From assembly GCA_026419785.1 (NCBI GenBank), contig JAODTK010004398.1, positions 124,001 to 188,000 on the forward strand: a DNA stretch of 64,000 bases, given 5' to 3'. Of this stretch, positions 47,501 to 59,500 are shown in pieces. The stretch is from Sclerodactyla briareus (taxonomy: Eukaryota; Echinodermata; Holothuroidea; Dendrochirotida; Sclerodactylidae). Positions within the stretch are counted from its first letter, which is position 1; the number at the start of each line of letters is the position of its first letter. The position numbers and the translations under genes are program-made. A model generated the notes under the pieces. It ran no database searches, was not told the DNA's origin, and saw only the letters and a program-made list of their open reading frames with translations.

Positions 47501-50500
47501 AAGGATTGATATCGATATTTTTCGGAAATTACTGTCAATTTCAGTGATTGAATACGCCATAAGTCACGGCGGGAAGTGCGGCTTCCTGCAATCTGGGGGG
47601 GGGGGGGGAAGTTTGTAAGTCTTTTCTTGTACGGTACGCGCGCCAACTGATGTGGCCGCCAATTGAATAAATAAACGTTAGATTTCAGTTCCTTCAAGAG
47701 TACTTCTTGAGATATACATTCAGAATTTATTGTCAATTTTGGGGATGTTGCTTACCGCCCATAAGGCCCGGGAAATGCCGCTCCTTGCAATCTGGGGGGT
47801 CTTAAAACAAAGAATTTCCTTGTACACTACGCATCCACTGATGGTGGCGGGGTGGGACCGAATTGTAAGAATACACACGATCAGTTCCTTTCAAGACGTT
47901 TATTGAAATATGAATTCTGAAATATGCCAATTTTGTTAGGATGTTGCTTACTGACCTATGACCCGCGAAGTGCCGTTTTTTTCTGGGGGGTCTGTGAAAT
48001 AAAAAATGTTTCAGTGGCACTGAGCCCACCCATGATGGCGCTCCGTTCTTAGAGAGTGCAACCCTAAGATGTCCCCCCCAAGATACCACAGATCGCCACC
48101 CCTGGACTGTCGACCAATTGAAGCTCAGGTGTAAGACTCCTCCAAAAACTCACGCAGCACATTGCAGTTGGCCGCGCAGGCGCCCAGACTCACCAAATGT
48201 TCGAAATGAAGGGCATAAGTTGCTCGACTGAGGCATCCGTTAAACTCTGACACGTGATGATCTGAGGAGAAAAAAGAATGGACAGTAATGGAACGTGCTT
48301 GAATGAATCCCTCTCAAGAGTGTCCGAGTGAGTTCATTGAAAATGACTGCTAGTCTCGCTTTTCCGGACATGGTGCATATTTCTGGCATTTTGCATTCAG
48401 TACGTTTCAACCAACCTGATCTTTGAAGTTGAAAGAACAGTTTTCTACCTATACAGTTAATAACAGCAGAATCTAAATGCATACAGAGGGTCGATATAGT
48501 TTGACCGCCCATTGAATGCCACTAATTAGTGACCAATTAGCGAATGAATGTTGACCATGTCACTAATGGAGTACCTAGTTTTGTGGGAATGTGACTAAAT
48601 ATGCCTAAAGTATGCAAATTAGACACCATACTTGATGCCACACCATTATTTAATGTGAATATCCCAGGATGGACAGTTGAACGCACTCAATACATTTCAT
48701 AGGCAATTCGACGAACAGTGACCAGAATCTATATTCATTTTTGGAGACTGGAAGAAAGAACCCATACCACCCAGTTTAATGAAAATTATGCGACATCAGC
48801 GAACCTTGACATACAAAACACTGGGTGTTGCTGTACACTGGATGAGAAAGTACACACTAAATTTCAATCTGATCGGACCAACCATTCTGGGCTTATGGTA
48901 TTTACAAGGATTTTTCGGATTTATGTACTCATGTAATCATCATGGGGAACTCACATACAAGTTATGAGCATCATCCATCCAGGTGGGGTCGAGACGTTAG
49001 CATGTTTTAGGCTAAATTTGCCAAAAGTTTCATTTTTGACAAAAATTAACCCCCCGACCTGAACCAAAAACAATAGGGTTCCTGTACTCACCGTAAGAAA
49101 TCTACACACCAAATTTCAACCTATTGTGTTAATAGCAAGCGTTCACATCACACAGTACAGTTACACACACATACACTCATGACTCATTTAGATTCCTCTG
49201 ACTTGGCATCAAGGAAGAAAAAAAATCTACCAACAGAGAAAAACTGCTATTTTTTAAACAGAAAGTGTGACATACAAACACACATGGCGATAGGGATCAC
49301 TGAGTCTCTTCTGAACTTAGTTCAGACGGGACAAAAAAAAAATCACCACCAAGATTTGTCATAGAGTGTAGTTGCCAATAGTCCAAATCACTATTCTCAG
49401 TCAGGCGTGGAGATGGAGGAGTGGAGAGCAAGAATATTCATAACTTTGCATCCCAGTATTAGGAATAGTATTTTATTCTCCACATGCCAAAAAAAAATGA
49501 AATGCGATTCATCCAGAATTCTGCAATTTGGTAACAAAACCAAAATTGAAAGAAGAAATTCCCAAACATGTTTTTTTGGAGAGATTGGGAAAGAGTGCTG
49601 CATATGGGAGATCTATAGAATGTATAAGCAGTGCTCCAAGGTGGCGCTGTAGGATCTCGTTTTAATCCATTACATCGGAATGAAACACTGCAATATCGCT
49701 GATTTCAGCCTTTATTTCGGTACCTTTCAGCGGGAGCTACCTACTGCCAGTATTATTAAAACGACTGATATAAAAACTACAATTGGAAAAAAAAATCATA
49801 AAAAAAAACATATACATTTGTTGTGGCCGGCCGGCTTTTTTGAGAATTCGCCGTACTGATCACTAGATCAGAAGAATAGAAATGATTTGAGGTGCTGTAT
49901 TTGACGAAAGTTCGTCTTGTAGCTGAGGTATCGAAATCATAGCATTGTTTTTCAATCCCTCGAAAAGCGGTTGAAATCACTAGGTATATATAATTGGGGA
50001 CACGAAAGTTACAGCAAAATACAAGCAGCGTGAATTGCAGCGGCAAGTATACCTATCCAGTGAGGGTACCGCATAAAACAATAATTGACCTACCTCCTTC
50101 AATGAGTGCAGCAGCAGATACTGCCTCTTTGTGCGTCTCTATTCACTTCAGCACAAACGGGAGTACGGGTAGTTACCCACACTAAACGTTACACTGGGCA
50201 AGAGGAATCAACAGTTTAAAAATTCTGAGCAGCAACAACCTCATGTAATGACTCCCCACTTTGTATCTCTAAACGTAAATAAGCAGCTAGGGGAACATTG
50301 CGTGAGTTCGATCGATTTTAAAGTGCATTGGACCATACCAAAAGGTGGGCAGTGCTTGGTGCATACTTCCACGGAGACGCAATACAATACACGCGTGCCG
50401 AACTGGAGGTATGCGAGGTGGAACATGCATTCACCAATGCAATGAGCGACGTGCCGTTTGTATTCTGTTGAGGCAGTACGCCCTCTGAAGCGCGCTTATA

Positions 50501-53500
50501 CTGAAAGCCGAGATCTGCCGGTGTAAACATAAACTTCCAAGGCTCACGCACCTTACATCACGTTTAAAAAAGTACGTGTTTACTTGAGACGCAGAAATTG
50601 AGCAAAATTGATAGTTGTGTTACTCTGACCAGCTGACTGTATTGCAAAAATAACAGTTCATAGAATCATGCATGGCAATAACAGATAGTTGGGTTGTAGA
50701 ATGATGGCAAAATGTGGGATGAAGTTAGTGGCGGTTAAAACGAATCTTTCCAAGCTATCAAGAGACAAGGATACATTCCCACTAACCGTCATATTTCAAG
50801 CTGTATTTTTCTTTATACATTTTCTTTCAATAATAAAACCCTACAACAAACACATCTAGTGAAGAAGAGCAATGCAACTGTATATTCATATATTGGGTTT
50901 TTCCAGATACTGGGAAGATGTTCAACAATTCAAAATGTTCACCCCCACTCGATACGGGTTACCGAAAAATGGGAGAATTCAAGAGCGAATGGAAGCTGCC
51001 GATTGACCTCTTCGCGGATGATGAAAACGACTCGATTATGAAGTTACGCAGCTACTTGTTACCGATGAGATCCCGGTCTCAAACGAAAAAAAAATTGGCA
51101 AAAATGTGGCAAAGTATGGAAATATTTGTAGAGTGGCAGGCTCATTCACTATTCGTAACACGAATAAATTGGAGTTGATGAATCGATAGCAACCTCCGTC
51201 GTCTACATGATGCAATAAATGCAGGCAGGGAAGTAGTGATAAAAATCCATTTAGTTGATAATAATATTTTAGCCTGCTTTCGTGGGGCACTGTATAGAAA
51301 TAGTTGAATGCAAGGTTGTTTTCATATTAGAAAGTCTATTTGAGGTGATTGGTAAAGCTAAAAAATCACGAGACCTGCATCTTGCTACTCTGTGTGCAAA
51401 GTGCCATAAGTAAACAGCAACAAAGAATCCTCTGGCTCCTATGTTACCAGTGTTCTCTTCCAAGATGCCTATGATTTTTGTTTCTTAGACCCCTTTATTG
51501 TGTTCAATGGCTTGCTCCTCCACAGCACTACATCCAAAGATTGTGAATTCCTTCTTTGATCTGTCTCAATCAGAACAGTTGTAGAATCTTTCAATGAATA
51601 CAAAGGCACCACTGCGTGACTAAGTGATGGTCGAGCAAGGACAGGTTGGATTTACACTGACAACCTACGGTTAACCCGTGCGAGTGCTGATGGCTGACAG
51701 GTGCTCATAGCAACAACATAACAATACACAGTGAGGAGGGGGGATGGCAATCAAACTCGTTGTAGGGGTATCTGAAGTGGAGCATTTGGACCCCAATGAA
51801 TTGTGTGAAAATGCTATGTATATGGATGTGTTGACGCATCGCTGAACCACTCACCGCCCACCTATAATGTACATCACCAGCTGAACCCTGTACAGTGACC
51901 ACTTATTCGGATATGTAACATGCCCCACCCCTCCCCCCCCCCCCACCACCCATCTCTCTATAGATGAGAGGAGATAACAACAACCACAAATAGAGCCTTT
52001 TTTTTTTTTTTTTTTTTTCCCATGACAGAGGGGGCGTACAAACTTCACTCGGCTGCACACTTACATGTGCTTCCCAATTTCACCCAATGATAGCAGGGCG
52101 AACAGCTTGATGGAGTCTGAGGATTTGGGTTCTGTGTAGAGGAAAAACAACTGACAAAATAATTTCCGCTCAGAGTCTTCCCTTGGTCCACGAATGAGTC
52201 TGATACTGTATTTTACTCCTAACTTTTTGGTTGCCCCCTGTAAGAGGAACACACTTGAAGGCAACTGCAGCTTGGTACAACATGTATTTCATTGTTTCAT
52301 TTTGTTGCATAAGGCAACATTTAGCACAAGTTATGTTGTCTTTCTCTGATCAAAGTACCATCAACACCTCCCACCCCACTACAGCAATCCTCTCCCATAG
52401 ACTAATGCTTTTCAAGTGAAATAATGTGAAATTTTCCATAGATACAAAGTTGTTTGCAGGGTTTGTATCAGACATCATTTATTATTGCATGATGGGATGG
52501 CTTTTCAATCTTGCAATACCTGGCGAACTTTCAAGGACGAACTCATAACGGAAAGTTGTATGAACCTCCGGGTTGGACTGACACATTCAGCTTTTTCTCT
52601 AGCTAATACTTCACCTCTTCCGTAGTTCCTCCTGCGTTGTCCTTCATAATGAAATTAAAAGTAACCTTTGTCGAAATGTTTCGTCTCTGACGACCAAGAT
52701 ACCCATCCCAGACAACATTAAATGTTTGTTTCCTTCTATCCTGGCAAAGCTGTTCCTCGTTCTAATTCCTGTTGATGGTGTTGCTGGCAATTTCCTGCTT
52801 AGCATTTACTCAGCCATCTCCGTACCACAAGATTGACACAGGTTTTTCACCTACAAATGATATCCAAAGTGGAAGATACTGTGACAGTTGGAGATCCGTG
52901 GAGTGTGAACCACATTTCTGGATGGGGCCGTATGCTTTTTTTTTTTTTTTGAACAATAAGAAAGGTGCATGTTTCATATTCCAATGTCCTCAATTGCATT
53001 TTCTTGTCTACATTCTGAGTGCAAAGACATCACAAGAGTAACAAAATGAACGGTCCTCCCGAGTTCACACAGTGAAAGTCGTATTCTATCCTATGAACAA
53101 TTCAAACAAAGTGCAGCAATAAAATTATGAGCAGTCCACTCATGTCTCTCCCTTATTTCATTTTATAACGAAACGTTATCCCCCATTTTTTTATACCATT
53201 AAAAATATATTTCAACTTTCCACACTGACCTTGACGTCATTCACACACTGGCGTGATACAGATTCACCCTCTGAGGCGGCTGAGGTGGTCAGGACAGCGC
53301 ACATTTCCGATCGAGTGGAAAGCCGACATAAAGAGAATATAGACAAGAATGCGATTCACAGGGTTCTTTTTCAGAAGTATATTGCGAAGGTAGTGCAGTG
53401 ATAACCATCCGCATTGTCATGACAGCTAGATTTCCTGACTTCCCCAGTGGTAACATTTTCTGTCACCCTCCAGTCAGCGTTGAGTGTGATGCTCCAGGGT

Positions 53501-56500
53501 GGCACAGTCTTTGGGCTGTTCACGACTAATAACATCTGATGTTCTTGTTATACAGTCCGTTACAGGTGGTACATTCCCTTCCTTTTTCAGTCACCCCATA
53601 CAACAGGCGGACAGTGCCACACTCAGACACTGTTATACGCCTCCAGCTAACGGGAGACCTACTCCGCGATCGTGACCAGTATGGAGAAATGTGTACATAA
53701 ATGTGAAAAGCTTGAATGTGTACAAAGCGTAGCAGGGCGGAAAAATGGGACAGTGGTATCAGTGACACTTTGCAAGCGAAAATTCTGGGTTCGAGATCCA
53801 GCAGTCACTGGACGTTTCTTCCAGGTGGCTGTACTTGCAGTTGCGATGGACGGGGTTTTGGTCCTCACTTCCTGGTTCCGTTGAAATGCAGTAGACTTTC
53901 TGGGGTCACTGAGGTTGCTACAGGATATTTGCAGTAAGTCTCGTCTGTCGGCTCTGAGCAGTCACGCTGAACTTGAACTTGGCTCTTCCATGTTCCGAGA
54001 GAGTAATTGGGTCCTGGAGTTCACTGATCGTCCTATCGGATGGGGATGTAGAATAGCGGTCCCGGGAGCAGGTTGGGATCGGTAACACCCCTGCCTCGAT
54101 ATCATCGTAGCAATAGTCGAGAAGAGAAGGAATATTATCGCCGCTGCTCATCCACGATTAATACAACCAGGGCTCCTTGGTGGCCGTCCTGAACCTGTAG
54201 AATCAAATCAGATATATGCAGCGTAACATCGATTTTGACATACCTGTTTATGTACAGCGTATTGGCTGCCGGTGGGCCGTGTCGACTCTGAGGGGTTATA
54301 GACCGGTGCAGTCAGTAGCCCCAGGAGGTCTCTAAACTCCATATTGGGGGTCTTGGTGGCTACAAGGGCCTTGAAGAAACCCAGGAGAGAGGTCAGGGCA
54401 GCACCTGGTGACAAAAGGTAGATAGTGATCAGAAAGTGACCCTTGTCACATATCTATAAAACATTCATGAATATCATGTGACCTCAACCAATGTATTTTT
54501 GGTGTTGAAGGTCTTTTTAATTAGTTACAAATGCAGAACGGCTGCACTGGCTGTCTAAACAAGTATGTGAGGGGGATACGCAATGACTCCCATACACTGA
54601 TGCTGTGTGCCAACCAGATGCCTATACTAAACAATATGGCCATTGGACTTGCAAAGGCCATACGCGATACTCAGGTTATATTTGTGACTTCTGTCAACTA
54701 AAAATGACACCTAGACAAGGGCGCAGCCACTAGGGGGGTCCGGGGGGTTTGATGACCCCCCAACTTTTGGGAAGGCCTCCATACATAAGGATTTTCCACA
54801 CACCAATGTATCCATCACTGCTTTGGACCCCCCCAAATTGCTCTTGGACCCCCCCCCCACTCTCAGACAGTGGCTGCGCCCTTGCACCAAGATGACCACC
54901 GACTCAAAATTCTTTAATACCCACCCACCGCATAATTCTCCATTAATCACTGATGACAATCCCTACCTGTTATGGTGTCAGTTGACTGCAGAAGAGAGCT
55001 TCCACTCCCCAAAATAACCGTTGGGAGAGAATAACCTCTAGATGACTGCTGACCGGACCCCTAGATGATCACTGATCCCAAGAGCAATGCACTATGGCCA
55101 CTTCGCATGCCTTCGCATCCATCCTCACAAGACGATGTCATTCACACAACAGCTTAAAGGGCAACTGCAGGGTGATTTTCACAGGGGCTAATTAATAGCT
55201 GGGTAAAAACTGAATGCGCAAGTCCAAACCTGAAGTTCATAGGACTTTCCGTAATGGAGTTATAGTCATTTGAAGTTGTGAGTTGTGAAAGCATTGTGTA
55301 TTGCACAAGATTCGAAAGCATCCATCAGCCAATTTATGATGTCATACTTGCACAACCCGGCACACAATCTTTGTTCTATAGTAATCAAACAGTAACTTCA
55401 CTCAAAAAAGTTTATTTATGGAAGAGGATGCTGTAGTGGGTTGGTAGTTGTTGATGGTTACTTTGGTGGCAGAAAGACAACAGAACTTCTGCTAACGTGA
55501 CTTATTCAACAAAATGAAACAATGAACTACATAACATAATTTTCCAATTTTGTTGTCCATGTGTGACGTCATGCGTTATTGCACAATTGGGATTCTCCCC
55601 CAATTTCACTCTGCTCAATGGCCCAAATTGAAGGCAATATTTCCACTCGGCAACATTGTCTAAAATGGGTGTTTGGACCCTGTAGATTACATTTTCCATT
55701 CCTCCACATAAAAAAACTCTGTTGGTATTCAAGCCTGCAGTTGCCCTTTAATATGTCCCTACATGAGCCGGGGAGGGTCTCAAAATCCTCCACCCGGTAT
55801 AATATACACAGTGGCTCCCGTTTGGAACATTCATGGAGACCACTACTCAATGTGAGAACACTGACCAATTAATGGTAATCTAACCTAATCTGTGAGAGAA
55901 GATTTGCCTTTTTTTCAATGTAATAGCCCATTACGCCCTCTTAATGACCTTTCGCATTGAATCCCTGAGACTTATGGGCAACCACTAGTCGACGATGAAA
56001 CTGGAATAGTTGAAGGATAATCCCACCTTCTTCTATCTGTAAGAGGAACATTTTGCAGTCTTCCACTATGCCCCTCCAATCATCTCGACCTGGACCCTGA
56101 AGGTGAAAGATGTCCAGGGGCCAATAAAGGAAGGGAAAGGACGTTTGGAGCACAGGCTGTGAACAGCACTGGCCGGGGGTTGGGGGAGGGGGTTGGGGGA
56201 GGGGGTTGGGCACCCCGGCCTGAGCCTACATTGCCTCTTTTTCTATGTCTTTGGTATGACCCGACCGGGCTTCAAACCCCGGTCCCCTGGGTGGAAGGCG
56301 GGGAGGGGGGCTGATGATCCAGACAACCTCTGCCCAAAGCCGGGAGTACATGCTCTTTATTATGTCTTTGTATGACCCGAACGAGAATTCGAACCCCGAC
56401 CCCTGGGTGGAAGGCGGGGAGGGGGGCATGATGGATCCGGACACCTCTGCCCAAGACCCACCTGCTGTGAATGTCAGTGACGACGCATGGCCAGTGCTGT

Positions 56501-59500
56501 CGACCGCAGTTTTCCTTCCATGATCCATCTCTTGAGACCGGCGCCTGCGAGGAGGAACGGTAACATTTGTAGAGGTACCATTTTAAAGTCCTGGTATGAC
56601 CCGACCGAGATTCGAACCCAGGTCCCCCGGGTGGAGGGCGGACGCTCTACCAACGGTGCTAACACTCGGTAAACCCATGGGCCAAAACCTGCAGGACAAT
56701 AAGCTATCCCCCAAAGCATGCAACTGAGCACATTAATTTTCCAATAATTAAATATGAAAATAAGACCCAAGTTAATACGCTAATGGCCAGACATTCAGAC
56801 TCCTGTAACTACAAGAGACGATTATATTGGGTGTGTTTCAGTCGAATGTTAGTATTAGATAATTACGTAATTGTCTCCAATAGAGGGACCTGATTGGCTG
56901 AGGAGGTCATGTGACGCCATTACATCATCTAACAGACTAACAGTCCAAGAGGACTTATAGTAGCCACGCCCAATGCTTCGCACTCTAATTTCGTATTCAA
57001 AAATTACGACCCAGTGACACACAGCTGATTACGGGACATCAACATGACCTTTAGCGTTGATCTATCCCCTACAGTCAACAAAAAAACCACCCAATGTTTG
57101 TGTCGGAAAATTGCAAGGAAAACACCCAAAATGTTTGGATTCCTGTGTGTTACAACATTCCATTCCAGCTGAAAAATCAGGCATCAATGGACAGTAATGC
57201 TTGTTTCGGATGGAAATCTAGACGAACATGTTTGGCAGCGATCTAAAGATGGACCGACGCACCTTCCATTGAATTCAGAGTTATCGGATCGAAGTCCCCC
57301 TCAAGAACTTACCCTGTAGCAGCGGTGACCTGACCAAGACGAAGACCTCCTTGATGATCCCGTTGCCGACCTTGCACATGCTCTTGGGGTGCTTGACCGA
57401 GAGGGAGGTCAGGAGGTTTGAGGGTCAGCGGGAGAGGTGGGAGGTCGCTCTCGTTGATCAGCGCGGGATCGGCCAGGATTCCCGTCGATCAGGATTCCGG
57501 ATATACTGTCTGGCAGGAGCAGATGTGAGGAATGACGAGATAGTGAATATGAGCATGGACACGGGTCGGATTGAACATGCGGCAACCGACCTGTGACTGC
57601 TTGGCCCAACAGTCTCCCAGTGGAGCCAGCAAGCAGGAAAGAATTACTGGAAATATGACCAGCGATTCAGAGGGATGGTGACCTGTTAAATGACCTTGTT
57701 TGGTCCTGGACCAGTAGTTTCATCAAAATCCAAGAAAATTTTAGAAATTTTGAAAAATTCAATTATTAAGTAAACCAATCATCAATATGGCCAATGTTGC
57801 CACAGTTATGTGGTCGATTACCAGAGTGGTAGCTAGAGATATCAGAGTGCTGAACGTTAATGCTTCGGAATTCTTGAAAAGTAAGTGATGGATAGCAGTG
57901 TGGGATCTGGCCCAGGTCCAAACAGAGGGGTCATTTTGTGACATTCATGATTATGGGCTTTCACATCGTGGACCACTACATTTGTTCAGTGTACAGATAA
58001 TCCATGCACCATTTGTTTTAGTATGGGTGCACTACGTTATTCGGGAGCTACATACCGAGGACACCCATTGGAGGCCCATTCATATTTCTACAGCCGATAG
58101 GTGTATCAAGTTTCAGGATCAAAACTACAAGGGGTTAGAGAGTTACTGCGCTAACGGGGGCCCTGATGTTCCCAGGAAGACAACGCTACAAACCTCATCA
58201 GGGGATGAAATTAGAGAGGGAGCTAATGATGGCCTTTGGGACCAAATCTGGCTCTGTCCCGTCAATCAGGAAGGGGACAGTGAATATTATTCCCGGGAGC
58301 ATGTGGTGAGGGATGGAAGTTTTCTGCCTATCTTTGAATTGTGGGTACTAGTCAAAAGGGGGGAACAAGTTACTGCTATGTCTATTCAAAATCATGCAAC
58401 CAAGAAAGTAATTATTACACGTAATGTGACAGGACAATGGTCCAATCAAATGGCCCACGTCCCCAAATAAGTTTTCACACACCGTTTACCGTAGTTTCCT
58501 GATGATGATGTCTAACGTCCCAAGCGTAGACAGTTTCAGGGCTCTAGGTTCTTTCGGAGAAAGCTGGCCGGAGGGGGACCACCTTGAGACTGAAAGGTGG
58601 AGAAATTAGGTTACTGCTGTGAAAATTTTACCATAAGCTACTATCAGGGCAACAAATACCTAAGGTTGAGAAATAAGCGTTGAACCAAGTACCAATATCA
58701 GAGGGTCAAACTACATCTGGTAATATATAATAATAAGGAAAATGTGGCGTTTTATGCTATACAACACGTTGTTCATCAAAAATGAGTTCTCCAAATAGAT
58801 GACAGTATATTGGTGTTGGTGAAATAGATAGGCATGGCAGGATAAGTGATCAATATCAATTCCAAAAACATAAAAACACTGCAATGAAAACCCAATATGG
58901 AGTCCCTGCGAAAAAAGGGTAACAAATACCCACGCATGCCTCTCAGGGGCCGTATTCACGAATGTAACTTACGCAAGTTTTCTGCGTAGCCCAATTTAAC
59001 GCAGAGTATTTTAGAAAGGTGGTATTGAAAGAAACCATTGCGTAGCGTAATTTGTTTGTAAATTTAGCAAGATAGTTCCCTGTCAGAGGGGGACAACACC
59101 ACGGCGCGATTCTTGCAAAATTTCAAGGCAAACAGGCTCTCCGGGGAGAAAAGAGGCAACGAGACCGGCGTTATTAGATTAAATTCAACTGCTTGAGTTA
59201 AACCGGAGAGCTCTCTTTGGAAAGCCGATTAGATAGGCTGGGCCGGTGCGATGCCATAGCAGTACGATAAAGCCCTGGTAGAGCAGTAGGCGCTGCATGA
59301 CTTGCAAATTCGAAACGAGGGGAGATGTCGCGTGCGTTGCTACTCTTCCATTAGTAATTGCATTTAATACAAAACCATGAACATAGTGGTAGGGATTGTA
59401 TTGTTACATTGCTCAAGAAAACCACATCTTGTCTGAAGCGCATTGGAAAAATCAGCGTTCTCCCTTTATGCTTTGATTGGCTAAACAAAAATATCAACTT

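Noticed and set aside
50318..50551. 77-codon minus-strand frame in a CAND1 intron
   Set aside because: Checked against the missing CAND1 segment and no match was found; no flanking splice signals fit.
53918..54151. 77-codon minus-strand frame next to CAND1 exons
   Set aside because: It does not resemble the missing CAND1 segment except possibly at its upstream edge, and has no other recognisable feature.
57351..57596. 81-codon + strand frame
   Set aside because: It is the reverse-strand shadow of the CAND1 exon at 57313-57505.
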